Of a stretch of DNA of 25,867 nt, positions 17,705 through 25,867 are shown piece by piece. Source of the stretch: Proteobacteria bacterium UBA6920 (GTDB lineage Bacteria > Pseudomonadota > Gammaproteobacteria > SG8-11); assembly GCA_002448875.1 (NCBI GenBank), contig DKAS01000033.1, positions 1,273 through 27,139 on the forward strand, read 5' to 3'. Both the position numbers and the translations under genes were made by a program. The number at the start of each line of letters is the position of its first letter. Position 1 is the first letter of the stretch. A model generated the notes under the pieces. That model was not told where the DNA came from and did no database searches. It saw only the letters and a list, made by a program, of their open reading frames with translations.

Positions 17705-20359
17705 CTAATTCACCGCGGTCGCCGCATGCATCGCACATTTAGCCAACCAGGCATCGGGCTGCGACTGCGCCCAACGCAAAACATCGGCGGTGCTACGCAG
17801 CCGTTGGCTGTCATCACGCAGCGCTTTGTCGCCGCTGTTGCCGGCGGCAAAATCCAGCACCTCGCCCAGCAGGAACGCCAGACGCCGGTTCGCCAGATGT
17901 CGCACCACTTCCCCGGCCGCTGCGGCATAGCGATTGTCATCGCTTTGCAGCGCCGCTCGCACGGTCGCCATGCGGTCCTGGCCCTCAACGGGTCCGAGCA
18001 GAATCAGCACCAGATCCACGGCCTGCTGTGTGCGTTCGCGCAGCACCAGCAGCAGCAGCTCCCAGTCGCCGGACGGCGCGCTGCCGGTACCGACTATATA
18101 CATGGCCACGGCGAATTGCCGCGCCTGCCGCGCCTGCTTTTCCGCCAGGGACTCCAACAACGGCGTAGGCGGATCCAGTGCCGTCAACTGCAATGCCAGC
18201 GCCTGGCGGGCGCGAAAATGCAGACTGGAATCGGCGCTGAGCGTCGCCAGCCTGGCGGTCTTATCGGCGACACTGCGCAGCAGGCCGGCAATGGCCGACT
18301 GGCGCACGCGCGGATGCCGATCCGCCGCGCCTTGCAATAACAGTGCTTCCACGTCCGCGCCAGGCAACTGGGCGACGACCTGCATCAAGGCCTGGCGCAC
18401 GTCGCTGTGCTGGCAGGCGCGAAACATCGCGTGCAAGCGCTCACCGAGGCAGGCAGTGTCGCCGCCCTGCCCGGCCAGCGCCCGCAACACTTTGATCTGC
18501 AGGCGCGCATCGTTGTCATCCAGCAGGGTCAGCAGCAGCGGCAGGTGTTGCGGTTGCGGCAAGCGCTCCAGCACCTCCAGCGCCGCATACCGCTCGGCGC
18601 GCGTTCCGTCCAGCAGACTGGTCAGGGTCGCCTGCGCCCGATCGGCATGCTCGACACTGGGGCGGGCCAGCAGATGAAAGACAGCTGCCGCGCGCAGTCG
18701 GGGGTGGGCATCCTGCAGCAGCGCAGCAACCGTCGCCGGCGCAAAAACCGGCGCGCCATGCGCCGTGCTCAGCAACAGGGTGGCGCGTATTCGGTCATCT
18801 CCACGCGCGAAGCGCTGCTGCAGCAGTTCGGCCGGGGCCTGCGCCAGGTGTGGCCCGAGGAGACGCAGCAGACAGTCCGCCGTCCGGTCGCTGGTGGCAG
18901 CATCGGCGACACGTTGCAGCACCGGCGTCACCGCCTGCGCGCCGCAGGCAGTCAGCAGCGATTCGGCGGCGAGCAGCGCCGCCTCTTCATCCGCGGCAAT
19001 CAGCATCTGCTGCAGCTCGCCGCAGATTTCCTGACGGCCACCGGCAGTGGGCAGGGACATGGCGGCGCCGGGAACGAACAGATTGGCGCGCAAATTTTCC
19101 ACGATGCTGTCGACATAGGCGCGATTCATTTTCACTGCATAATAAACACAGCCGACGGCGGCGGCCAGCCCCGGCAGCAGGAAATACACGGAATCCGCCG
19201 AGCGCTGCGTCCACCAAAGCAGACCGCCGGTCAGCGCCAGGGCGAACGGCATGACCAGCGCTACCGCCATCGCCCGGGCGCGTCCCGCCATGGGCGCCGG
19301 CAAGGCCTGCAGAAACAAGTCACGCACCGGGCCGCGTACCGCCGGGTTCAGCACATCGCGGGCGCAACTGGCATAGAGCGCGGCAGGCAGACTGAAACTC
19401 AGCAGCAGACCGCCGAAGCCCAGGAACACCGCTGCGGGAAACAGCATATTCATCGTCTTGACGCCGAAACGGTCCAGGGCGCGACCGGTAACGAACACTT
19501 GCAGCAGCAACGCGCCTATACCGGTGACCGCGGTTAATGCCCCGAAAAACTGCGCCAGCTCACCGGTATCGTGAAACGCCGCGGTATAGACCCGGTTAAC
19601 GGCGTAGTTCATGCTGTAGAACACGATGACGGTAAAGAACAGGGCCATGGAGCAGGACCACAACAGACGGGAACGACCGGTAAACCGCACTCCCAGCACC
19701 ACTTCATCCCACGCCTGCCTGAGCCGGCGCGCCGCATGTTTGCCGGAACGAAAATAGGCGGAGGCACCGTTTCTGCCATGATAGCGACGCAGCATGGCGG
19801 CGCAGGCCGCCGCCGTCAGCGCCCACAATAGCAGCATGTTTTCCACCGCCAGCAGCGGCGCCAGCAGGGACAGCAACAGACCACCGACTATAGACCCCGC
19901 CTGCATGGCGGCGAAAATCAGCGGCAGCAGGCGGCGGGCCTGCTCGCTGTGAAAGTTCTGCGCCACGTACAAGCCGGCGTGCACCAGCAGCAGTTCCGAG
20001 GCGATTTCATAGAGCAGAAAATACAGAGGATAGACCTGCTGCCATACGGCGTAACGCATCAACAGCCAGTTGCCCGCCAGCAGGACGGCCAGAATCAGGC
20101 AGAGAATGCGAAAAAAGCGCTCCGCCGGCAGGCGATCGGCGAACGCCGCGTAGCTGACACTGATGCCGAACAGAAGCATGCCGAGCAGCAGGTAGAGCTG
20201 CGGCAGGAACTCAATACCATAGCGTTTAAAAAACAGCGCATCGGCGCTGCCGCGGCCTATGGCCATGCCGATGCCAAGCAAGAAAAACAGCCGGAGAAAA
20301 TAGGCCAGGGCGGTGCGTTCGCCACTGCGTACCCGGAAAAAGCCCTGCCACCCAGACAT
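17705..20359 (-). CDS. MFS/nucleotide-transporter-like membrane protein fused to HEAT repeats
   Basis: The 884-residue protein has about twelve membrane segments in residues 15-420 (LRLFFLLGIGMAIGRGSADALFF, LYLLLGMLLFGISVSYAAFADRL, ALVMPFALALTGGLLWW) and a soluble second half of alpha-helical repeats (LFVPGAAMSLPTAGGRQEICGEL, then many Ala/Leu-rich helices such as DAHPRLRAAAVFHLL and DRHPRVRQSAIAGLL), which fit HEAT repeats. This layout is known from proteins related to the Npt1/Npt2 ATP/ADP translocase family in free-living bacteria, often with a cNMP-binding domain attached; here that domain is the next gene. The substrate is unknown, and true ADP/ATP exchange is not claimed. ATG 20359 is the first start after an in-frame TGA and has only a weak ribosome-binding site. 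It lies 72 bp after the Crp-type gene, with no clear promoter between. Confidence 0.75.
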   Translation of the reverse strand: MSGWQGFFRVRSGERTALAYFLRLFFLLGIGMAIGRGSADALFFKRYGIEFLPQLYLLLGMLLFGISVSYAAFADRLPAERFFRILCLILAVLLAGNWLLMRYAVWQQVYPLYFLLYEIASELLLVHAGLYVAQNFHSEQARRLLPLIFAAMQAGSIVGGLLLSLLAPLLAVENMLLLWALTAAACAAMLRRYHGRNGASAYFRSGKHAARRLRQAWDEVVLGVRFTGRSRLLWSCSMALFFTVIVFYSMNYAVNRVYTAAFHDTGELAQFFGALTAVTGIGALLLQVFVTGRALDRFGVKTMNMLFPAAVFLGFGGLLLSFSLPAALYASCARDVLNPAVRGPVRDLFLQALPAPMAGRARAMAVALVMPFALALTGGLLWWTQRSADSVYFLLPGLAAAVGCVYYAVKMNRAYVDSIVENLRANLFVPGAAMSLPTAGGRQEICGELQQMLIAADEEAALLAAESLLTACGAQAVTPVLQRVADAATSDRTADCLLRLLGPHLAQAPAELLQQRFARGDDRIRATLLLSTAHGAPVFAPATVAALLQDAHPRLRAAAVFHLLARPSVEHADRAQATLTSLLDGTRAERYAALEVLERLPQPQHLPLLLTLLDDNDARLQIKVLRALAGQGGDTACLGERLHAMFRACQHSDVRQALMQVVAQLPGADVEALLLQGAADRHPRVRQSAIAGLLRSVADKTARLATLSADSSLHFRARQALALQLTALDPPTPLLESLAEKQARQARQFAVAMYIVGTGSAPSGDWELLLLVLRERTQQAVDLVLILLGPVEGQDRMATVRAALQSDDNRYAAAAGEVVRHLANRRLAFLLGEVLDFAAGNSGDKALRDDSQRLRSTADVLRWAQSQPDAWLAKCAMHAATAVN

Positions 20360-20431
20360 ACTTGGAAATCCGATTCAAACCGCAACCCTCCAGGTCGTTG
20401 ATCTGGATGGGCTTGAGCATTGCCCCCTGCG

Positions 20432-21190
20432 TTACCACGCCGGCGGCAGCTTCTCCTGAATGGTAATGGTTTTGTTTTTTACCGTAACGTAGCCGCCGAT
20501 GGTCAGGTCTTTCAGGATGCGGCTGACCATTTCCCGGGAAGCTCCAACCATATTGGCCAGTTCACGCTGAGTCAACTTCTGCTCGATGACCATGGTGCCG
20601 TCCTCGGCCCGGGTCGCCATATTGAGCAAAGTGCGCGCCACCCTGCCGTAGACGTCCATCAGCGCAAGACTCTTGACGTTCTCGGTCAGATCGCGGAAAC
20701 GCCGGATCAGGCCATCGATGAGTTTCACCGCGATCTGCGGATTGGAATTCAGGCACTTGAAGAAATCGCTCTTGGAGATTACCGCGAATTTGCTGTTTTC
20801 CAGGGTAATCACCGAGGCGCAGCGTGGTGAATGATCCAATGCCGCCAGTTCGCCGAAGTAATCATTGGGCTCGAGCACATTCAGATCCACCTGCTTGCCT
20901 TCCTCATCGCTGAGAAACACCTTGACCTTGCCGGTAAGAATCACGTAAAGGGAGTCGGACATGTCTCCCTCCTGAATGACGATAGTATTCCTGCCGTAGC
21001 TGCGCACCACCGCGTGGCTGGACAGAAAATCAATCATGTCGGACGACAAATCCTTGAACAGGGAAATATTGGCCAGGGTCGCGCTAGCCTGCCGGCGATG
21101 ATGACTGGGAATGGGTTCGAACAAGCCGCCGCTTTCAGCGCCAACCTCTGGATCGATGGCATTGTCATCCACCGTCAAACCATCCGCCAT
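20432..21190 (-). CDS. Crp/Fnr-family transcriptional regulator
   Basis: The 252-residue regulator has an N-terminal extension of about 35 residues. A cNMP-binding beta-roll follows at about 40-155 (FKDLSSDMIDFLSSHAVV, IVIQEGDMSDSLYVILTGKVKVF, cassette NDYFGELAALDHSPRCASV), then a dimerisation helix (PQIAVKLIDGLIRRFRDLTENV) and a winged helix with recognition helix in TQRELANMVGASREMVSRILKDL. The cassette Gly-Glu and Arg agree with nucleotide binding, and there are no Fnr-type N-terminal cysteine clusters. I chose ATG 21190 because GGAGGA sits seven bases upstream; the longer frame starts with a GTG at 21214 lacking such a site. It is transcribed from the TATAAT promoter at 21234 and divergently from the SARP-like gene. 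Its targets may include the downstream operon. Confidence 0.92.
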   Translation of the reverse strand: MADGLTVDDNAIDPEVGAESGGLFEPIPSHHRRQASATLANISLFKDLSSDMIDFLSSHAVVRSYGRNTIVIQEGDMSDSLYVILTGKVKVFLSDEEGKQVDLNVLEPNDYFGELAALDHSPRCASVITLENSKFAVISKSDFFKCLNSNPQIAVKLIDGLIRRFRDLTENVKSLALMDVYGRVARTLLNMATRAEDGTMVIEQKLTQRELANMVGASREMVSRILKDLTIGGYVTVKNKTITIQEKLPPAW

Positions 21191-21573
21191 AGCATGTTCC
21201 TCCGCTAATTCCACAGGTTACCTCTGGTATGGAATTATAGCTCCCCCTACTTACATTGAACAAACTTACTGTTAGCATTTAGGCGGCGGGATGCATTATT
21301 TTTTACTTCCACGTGCCGTCGTGCGGCCGCTGATCATCGTTGTATTCTGGCGAATTTAACATAAACACGTCCGCTCCACGACCAGCGACCCCGATTCCCG
21401 GTCAATCCGTCCACGGGACCATCGAATCGCCGCCAGACCCCGGGGAGCGGCGGCACGAACGCCCACCGCGGAGAGTGAATATCGCACAGGGTCAGGGTGC
21501 GATTCTTAACCGTTAAATGCCATCATGCACCCTATAGTAATGGAAGATAACTATAAAACGGGAAGGGAAGAAC
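21191..21573. other. 383-bp divergent intergenic region between the two regulators
   Basis: This stretch holds no ORF I would trust. It contains the promoter of the Crp-type gene (21234..21263) and an AT-rich tract near 21290. A small 11-bp palindrome, TTAAC-C-GTTAA (21506..21516), lies about 60 bp upstream of the SARP-like start. A TATAGT (21533..21538) could be a -10 box for that gene, but I found no convincing -35. Regulatory sites for both genes are expected here. Confidence 0.5.
21234..21263 (-). promoter_or_regulatory. Promoter of the Crp-type regulator gene
   Basis: Perfect TATAAT (21239..21234) with TTGTTC (21263..21258) 18 bp upstream. Transcription would start near 21227, giving a leader of about 37 nt that includes the GGAGGA ribosome-binding site. 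Confidence 0.55.
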
Positions 21574-22458
21574 ATGAATTCGCATCAGAACAAAATACAG
21601 TCGTTGCTCACCGCAATGGAGAGTCGGGATTTGGTGGAAGTACTGCGGCAGAACAGTCTGCCGTTCCTTGCTCCCCTGTTCGATGATCAGGATGACAGCC
21701 CTGGCATCCGGGTCTATACCCTGGGCCGGTTCAGCCTGGTGAAAAACGAACAGGCGGTCGATTTTCCCGGCCGTGCCAAGCGCAAACCCATGGACCTGCT
21801 CAAAGCCCTCATCGCCCTGGGTGGGCGCGACGTCTGCCAGGTGAAAGTGGCGGAAATCCTCTGGCCGGATGCCGATGGCGACGCCGCTCACCGCTCGCTG
21901 GACACCACCCTGCACCGTTTGCGTAAACTGCTCGACAATGATCGCGCCATCATGCTGCGCGAAGGCAAGATCAGCCTGAGCAACGACTGTTGCTGGGTCG
22001 ATGCCTGGGCATTTGAACGGGTGCAAGGCCGACTGGAATTCATTCTTGATCAACTGTTCAACGAAAACATCGACAACCAGGAAGTCGTCAAACTGGCAAA
22101 CATCGCTCTGAGCATGTACAAGGGCCCGTTCCTCGGGGTGTCCAGCTCGGAATCCTGGGCTATCACCTACCGGGAACGACTGCGCAGCAAATATATCCGC
22201 CTGTTGCGCAAGGTAGGTCGCTACTACGAAGCCAACGGCAAACTCGACCTCGCCCTGGAGGCCTACCTCAAAGGCCTCGAAATCGACGGTCTGCTGGAGG
22301 AGCTTTATCAGCGGGCGATGGCCTGTTACTGCGGCCTGGAACTGCGGGCCGAGGCCCTGCTGTGCTATCAGCGCTGCGTAATGAACCTGCGGGCGCATCT
22401 GGGGATTCCGCCCTCGCCCCGTACCGAGCAACTGCATCAGCAATTGCTCAACAGCTGA
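21574..22458 (+). CDS. SARP-like transcriptional regulator (winged helix plus BTAD)
   Basis: The 294-residue regulator has an OmpR-type winged helix at about residues 45-155 (IRVYTLGRFSLVKNEQAV, KRKPMDLLKALIALGG, AEILWPDADGDAAHRSLDTTLHRLRKLL) followed by a bacterial transcriptional activation domain of TPR-like helices to the end (VVKLANIALSMYKGPFLG, RERLRSKYIRLLRKVGRYYE, LALEAYLKGLEIDGLLEELYQRAM, LRAHLGIPPSP). This is the core architecture of SARP/AfsR-type activators, which usually bind direct repeats. There is no NB-ARC domain and no receiver domain, so the input signal is unknown. It has a GGGAAG ribosome-binding site and its own strand orientation, divergent from the Crp-type gene. A 303-codon antisense frame over it is a shadow. 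Confidence 0.88.
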   Translation: MNSHQNKIQSLLTAMESRDLVEVLRQNSLPFLAPLFDDQDDSPGIRVYTLGRFSLVKNEQAVDFPGRAKRKPMDLLKALIALGGRDVCQVKVAEILWPDADGDAAHRSLDTTLHRLRKLLDNDRAIMLREGKISLSNDCCWVDAWAFERVQGRLEFILDQLFNENIDNQEVVKLANIALSMYKGPFLGVSSSESWAITYRERLRSKYIRLLRKVGRYYEANGKLDLALEAYLKGLEIDGLLEELYQRAMACYCGLELRAEALLCYQRCVMNLRAHLGIPPSPRTEQLHQQLLNS

Positions 22459-22492
22459 TTACTATTTGATTCAATCAGTTATCCCGCCACCC

Positions 22493-22561
22493 CCCGGTGA
22501 AATAGCAAGGCCTGGCAACACCGGGTAAGTCCGAAGTAAGGACCGGCGGTTAGAATAACCG
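22493..22561 (+). ncRNA. Candidate structured leader RNA of the 63-codon ORF (three hairpins)
   Basis: Three stems follow in 69 bp. CCCGGTG (22493..22499) pairs with CACCGGG (22519..22525). GTCC pairs with GGAC around GAAGTAA (22529..22543). CGGTTA pairs with TAACCG around GAA (22547..22561). The third ends 14 bp before the ribosome-binding site of the next ORF. It does not match the riboswitch classes I know by eye. It may be a cis-regulatory leader. Confidence 0.35.
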
Positions 22562-22591
22562 GGTAAACAATAACTATCGAGGCGGTAGCTT

Positions 22592-22783
22592 ATGGAGAGC
22601 TATATCGTACGGATATACCGTCAGGATACGGCTGATCCGCACAATATGACAGGCACTATCCTCAAGGCAGGCGACGGAACCGAAACCCGGTTCAGCTCGG
22701 GTGACGAACTGATCAATTTATTATGGCAGCTGGAAGCCAGTGACCTGACGATATCGCCAAGTCACTATCGGCACCTGAACTGA
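22592..22783 (+). CDS. 63-residue small protein of unknown function
   Basis: The protein begins MESYIVRIYRQD, continues with a GTILKAGDGTETRF hairpin-like stretch and ends with a helix containing SSGDELINLLWQLEA. The charge and hydrophobic pattern look like a compact folded alpha/beta protein, with no signal peptide or membrane segment. A good ribosome-binding site (GAGGCGGT) lies five bases before the ATG. It lies on the same strand as the SARP-like gene, 133 bp downstream, behind a hairpin-rich leader. Its stop codon abuts the thrC stop on the other strand. I do not recognise a family with certainty; a small regulatory partner is possible but unproven. Confidence 0.65.
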   Translation: MESYIVRIYRQDTADPHNMTGTILKAGDGTETRFSSGDELINLLWQLEASDLTISPSHYRHLN

Positions 22784-23863
22784 TCACTCCATATTTCCCA
22801 GGATGGCTTTTTTCACGGCCTCCAGTTCCGCATCCACCGTGAACATGCGGGAACCGCTTTGTTTTATCGCCGTATCGGGATCTTTCAAACCGTGGCCGGT
22901 GAGCGTGCACACCACCTTGCTGCCTTCGGCGATCTTGCCGGAGCGAATATCGGCCAGGGCGCCCGCCAGAGAAATCGCCGACGCCGGCTCGCAGAATACG
23001 CCTTCTTTCTCCGCCAGCAGTTTCTGCGCTTCCAGAATGCCCGGATCGGTAAATTCGGCGAACCAGCCCTTACTCTCTTGCTGCGCCGCCCAGGCCTTGT
23101 CCCAGGACTGGGGATGGCCGATGCGAATGGCGGTGGCGATGGTTTCCGGGTTATCGACCATCTTGCCGCGCAGGAACGGCGCTGCGCCGCTGGCCTGGTA
23201 ACCGCACATCACCGGCCGGTTGTTGACGATACCGTGATCGTGGTATTCACAATAACCCATCCAGTAGGCCGAAATATTGCCGGCATTGCCCACCGGCAGA
23301 CAGTGATAGTCGGGCGCCGTGCCCAGTTCTTCCATGATTTCGAAGGCGGCGGTCTTCTGCCCCTGCAGGCGATAGGGGTTGATGGAATTGACGATGGTCA
23401 CCGGCGCTGCGTCGCCGATTTCCTTGACCAGCTCCATACCTTTGTCGAAATTGCCCTTGATTTGAATGACGATAGCGCCATGCATCATCGCCTGGGCCAG
23501 CTTACCCATGGCGATTTTGCCGTCGGGAATCAGCACGAACGCCTTGATGGAGGCGCGTGCTGCGTAGGCCGCCGCCGCCGCCGAAGTATTGCCGGTGGAC
23601 GCGCAGATGATGGCCTGGCTGCCCTCTTCCACCGCCTTGGTCACCGCCATGGTCATGCCCCGGTCCTTGAATGAACCGGTGGGGTTGAGACCCTCGTACT
23701 TGACGTAAATCTCCACCTGCTTGCCCAGCATCCGTGGGATGTTGTTCAACTTGATCAGCGGCGTATTGCCCTCGCCCAGACTGATAATGCGGGTATCGTC
23801 GGACACCGGCAGGCGGTCGCGGTAACGTTCAATCAGGCCGGTGTAGCGGTTGCGAAAAGGCAT
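22784..23863 (-). CDS. thrC: Threonine synthase
   Basis: Threonine synthase converts O-phosphohomoserine to L-threonine with pyridoxal phosphate. The 359-residue protein shows the short-form layout: [12 protein letters not shown] near residue 30, the PLP lysine in [47 protein letters not shown], and the PLP phosphate-binding glycine-rich [12 protein letters not shown] chose ATG 23863, with GAGGA seven bases upstream; the longer frame overlaps hom. It lies 16 bp after hom and is clearly in the same operon. No terminator follows; its stop codon touches that of the convergent small ORF. Confidence 0.97.
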   Translation of the reverse strand: MPFRNRYTGLIERYRDRLPVSDDTRIISLGEGNTPLIKLNNIPRMLGKQVEIYVKYEGLNPTGSFKDRGMTMAVTKAVEEGSQAIICASTGNTSAAAAAYAARASIKAFVLIPDGKIAMGKLAQAMMHGAIVIQIKGNFDKGMELVKEIGDAAPVTIVNSINPYRLQGQKTAAFEIMEELGTAPDYHCLPVGNAGNISAYWMGYCEYHDHGIVNNRPVMCGYQASGAAPFLRGKMVDNPETIATAIRIGHPQSWDKAWAAQQESKGWFAEFTDPGILEAQKLLAEKEGVFCEPASAISLAGALADIRSGKIAEGSKVVCTLTGHGLKDPDTAIKQSGSRMFTVDAELEAVKKAILGNME

Positions 23864-23879
23864 TGCGGATTCCTCGTAA

Positions 23880-25202
23880 TTAATTCTTGTTGCCCAGGTT
23901 TTCCAGACGGATGCGCACGACGTCACTGGTAATGGCATCCAGCGCCTGGATGCGAGAGATCGCCTGTTTCATCGCCCGTTCACGTACCCGGTGCGTCAGC
24001 ATGATGATGGACGCCTTGCCGCCGTTCTCGTCCGACGGCTCCTTCTGGATAATGGCTTCGATGCTGATCTGCAGATCGGCCAGCACCCGGGTCACATCCG
24101 CCAGCACCCCCGGCTGATCCATGGCCTGCATGCGCAGGTAATAGGCGGTTTCCACTTCGTCCATGCCAAGGATGGGCGCATCGGTCAGCGCATCGGGCTG
24201 GAACGCCAGGTGCGGCACCCGGTTCTCCGGATCGGTGGTCAGGGCGCGGGTGACATCCACCAGGTCCGCCACCACCGCTGACGCGGTGGGTTCGGCGCCG
24301 GCACCGGCGCCGTAGAACAGGGTGGGACCCACGGCATCGCCCTTGACCAGCACCGCGTTCATCACGCCGTCGACATTGGCGATCAGGCGGCGGTGGGGAA
24401 TCAGAGTAGGATGCACGCGCAGCTCTATGCCCTGAGTGGTGCGCCGGGCGATACCCAGGTGCTTGATGCGATAACCCAGTTCGGTGGCGTAATTGACGTC
24501 TTCGCGGGTGATGCGGGTGATGCCCTCGGTATAGACCTTGCTGAACTGCAGCGGAATGCCGAAGGCAATGGACGCCAGGATCGTCAGTTTGTGGGCGGCA
24601 TCGATGCCCTCCACGTCGAAAGTGGGATCGGCCTCGGCATAACCCAGCGCCTGCGCTTCCTTGAGCACGTCGGCGAAATCCCGGCCCTTGTCGCGCATCT
24701 CGGTGAGAATGAAATTGCCGGTGCCATTGATGATGCCGGCCAGCCACTGGATCTGGTTGCCGGCCAGGCCTTCGCGTATCGCCTTGATGATGGGGATGCC
24801 GCCGGCCACCGCCGCTTCGAACGCGACCATCACACCCTGCTTCTGGGCGGCGGCGAAAATTTCATTGCCGTATTTGGCGATCAGCGCCTTGTTGGCGGTA
24901 ACCACGTGCTTGCCATTGCTGATAGCCTGCATCACCAGCTCACGCGCCAGGCCGTCGCCGCCGATGAGTTCGGCCACGATCTGAATCTCGGGATTGTTTA
25001 CCACCGCGAAGGGATCGGTGGTAAGGGCAATGCCGCCGGTGTCGCAATTACGTGCTTTTTTCAGATCCCGGGCGCTGGCCTGCACGATTTTGATACCGCG
25101 TCCGGCGCGCCGGGCGATTTCCGCGCCGCTGCGTGCCAGCACCTTGACCGTGCCGCCACCGACCGTGCCCAACCCCAATAATCCGACTTTAACCGGTTCC
25201 AC
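23880..25202 (-). CDS. hom: Homoserine dehydrogenase with C-terminal ACT domain
   Basis: Homoserine dehydrogenase reduces aspartate semialdehyde to homoserine with NAD(P)H, the branch to threonine and methionine. The 440-residue monofunctional enzyme has the Rossmann motif [13 protein letters not shown] at residues 7-19, [13 protein letters not shown], the substrate-binding [13 protein letters not shown] and [13 protein letters not shown], and [19 protein letters not shown]-terminal ACT domain from about 350 ([21 protein letters not shown]) should bind threonine for feedback control. The start is GTG 25202, with AAGGAG nine bases upstream. It lies 18 bp after the aminotransferase gene. Confidence 0.97.
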   Translation of the reverse strand: MEPVKVGLLGLGTVGGGTVKVLARSGAEIARRAGRGIKIVQASARDLKKARNCDTGGIALTTDPFAVVNNPEIQIVAELIGGDGLARELVMQAISNGKHVVTANKALIAKYGNEIFAAAQKQGVMVAFEAAVAGGIPIIKAIREGLAGNQIQWLAGIINGTGNFILTEMRDKGRDFADVLKEAQALGYAEADPTFDVEGIDAAHKLTILASIAFGIPLQFSKVYTEGITRITREDVNYATELGYRIKHLGIARRTTQGIELRVHPTLIPHRRLIANVDGVMNAVLVKGDAVGPTLFYGAGAGAEPTASAVVADLVDVTRALTTDPENRVPHLAFQPDALTDAPILGMDEVETAYYLRMQAMDQPGVLADVTRVLADLQISIEAIIQKEPSDENGGKASIIMLTHRVRERAMKQAISRIQALDAITSDVVRIRLENLGNKN

Positions 25203-25220
25203 CTGCCACTGCTCCTTTGG

Positions 25221-25867
25221 TTACTTGCCCGGATTGCGCAACATGGCCTTGATGCCACGTACCGCCTGCCGGGTGCGATGTTCATTTTCGATCAGAGCGA
25301 AACGCACATGATCGTCGCCATAGCTGCCGAAGCCGATGCCGGGCGCCACCGCCACCTTGGCCTGAGCCAGCAGCTGTTTGGTGAATTCCAGTGACCCCAG
25401 ATGGGCGAAAGCTTCAGGAATCTTCGCCCAGACGAACATGGTCGCCTTGGGTTTCTCTACCGGCCAACCGGCCGCGACCAGCCCGTCCACCAGCACATCG
25501 CGCCGGCTCTGGTAGTATTGGCGAATTTCCTCGACACAGTCCTGAGGCCCCTCAAGCGCGGCGATGGCCGCCACCTGGATGGGGGTGAACGTGCCGTAGT
25601 CCAGGTAAGACTTGATGCGAGCCAGCGCGGAGACCAGCGTCGGATTGCCCACCATGAAGCCGACCCGCCAGCCGGGCATATTATAACTCTTGGACAGGGT
25701 GAAAAACTCCACCGCCACGTCCTTGGCGCCGGGCACTTGCATGATGGACGGCGCGACATAACCGTCAAACACGATGTCGGCATAGGCCAGATCATGCACC
25801 ACCCAGATCTGGTGCTCGCGGGCGATGGCCACTACCTTTTCGAAGAAATCCAGCTCCACGCACTGGG
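25221..25867 (-). CDS. alaC: Alanine-synthesising aminotransferase (AlaC type), C-terminal part
   Basis: This PLP enzyme of fold type I transfers an amino group to pyruvate. About 215 C-terminal residues are visible; the reading frame enters from the right edge as [12 protein letters not shown], so the start lies outside. Motifs are [15 protein letters not shown] (PLP-binding Asp and Tyr), [18 protein letters not shown] with the Schiff-base lysine, [17 protein letters not shown], and [20 protein letters not shown] with the substrate-binding Arg. The sequence is strikingly like E. coli AlaC. It heads the visible alaC-hom-thrC operon, the common order in Pseudomonas-like gammaproteobacteria. 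Confidence 0.95.
   Translation of the reverse strand, partial: QCVELDFFEKVVAIAREHQIWVVHDLAYADIVFDGYVAPSIMQVPGAKDVAVEFFTLSKSYNMPGWRVGFMVGNPTLVSALARIKSYLDYGTFTPIQVAAIAALEGPQDCVEEIRQYYQSRRDVLVDGLVAAGWPVEKPKATMFVWAKIPEAFAHLGSLEFTKQLLAQAKVAVAPGIGFGSYGDDHVRFALIENEHRTRQAVRGIKAMLRNPGK

Noticed and set aside
17231..19537. Two long plus-strand frames
   Set aside because: They lie antisense to the cNMP-binding and transporter genes and lack recognisable domains.
20226..20438. 70-codon minus-strand frame starting before the Crp-type stop
   Set aside because: The first part looks somewhat protein-like, but it overlaps the transporter N-terminus out of frame and its second half is Arg/His-rich noise. The transporter has its own ATG after an in-frame stop.
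21532..22443. Minus-strand open frame of 303 codons
   Set aside because: Mirrors the SARP-like gene, whose winged helix and BTAD are convincing on the plus strand.
22493..22561. Cyclic-di-GMP (GEMM) riboswitch
   Set aside because: The hairpins are real, but the conserved GEMM core bases are not present, so only an unspecified structured leader is reported.
23864..23938. 25-codon N-terminal extension of thrC
   Set aside because: It overlaps hom and lacks a ribosome-binding site; ATG 23863 has GAGGA.

Overview
The window looks like chromosome of a GC-rich gammaproteobacterium. The gene order alaC-hom-thrC ... recJ ... prfB is a gammaproteobacterial housekeeping arrangement. prfB carries the classic +1 programmed frameshift, with AGGGGG, a CTT slip codon and TGA C. 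Nearly all genes lie on the minus strand. The only plus-strand genes are a SARP-like regulator and a tiny ORF after it. I saw no tRNA, rRNA, CRISPR array, insertion sequence or phage gene.

Reading in the direction of minus-strand transcription (right to left): the right end holds alaC (5' end outside the window), hom and thrC, spaced 18 and 16 bp apart, which serve alanine and threonine/methionine synthesis. thrC ends stop-to-stop against a plus-strand 63-codon ORF with a hairpin-rich leader. Upstream of that ORF is a plus-strand winged-helix/BTAD (SARP-like) regulator. A 383-bp divergent intergenic region separates this regulator from a Crp/Fnr-family regulator. Next come a membrane transporter-HEAT fusion resembling the Npt1/Npt2 nucleotide transporter family and a stand-alone cyclic-nucleotide-binding protein. 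These two are separated only by an in-frame amber codon and one further codon.

After a 250-bp gap with a consensus -10 box and a possible leader peptide comes a tightly packed operon: a TPR/beta-barrel outer-membrane protein, a FecR-domain periplasmic protein and a 2025-residue secreted mosaic protein (Ig/cadherin-like repeats, CSLREA/beta-helix, DUF11-like, He_PIG-like and C-terminal propeller-like repeats). recJ overlaps the end of the giant gene by 4 bp, so the repair exonuclease appears translationally coupled to a surface-protein operon.

Between recJ and prfB sits a two-gene RND efflux operon (membrane fusion protein plus HAE1-type pump) with a sigma-70 promoter that has a 13-bp palindrome in its spacer. 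It is followed by a polytopic membrane protein of unknown, possibly GT-C-like, function. prfB has its own promoter and runs off the left edge.

The best candidates for something undescribed are (1) the TPR-barrel/FecR/giant-protein set, which may be an export or assembly system with its own substrate, (2) the split transporter-HEAT/cNMP-binding unit beside a Crp-type regulator, and (3) the small ORF with a structured leader downstream of the SARP-like gene. All assignments come from reading the sequence; no database search was run.
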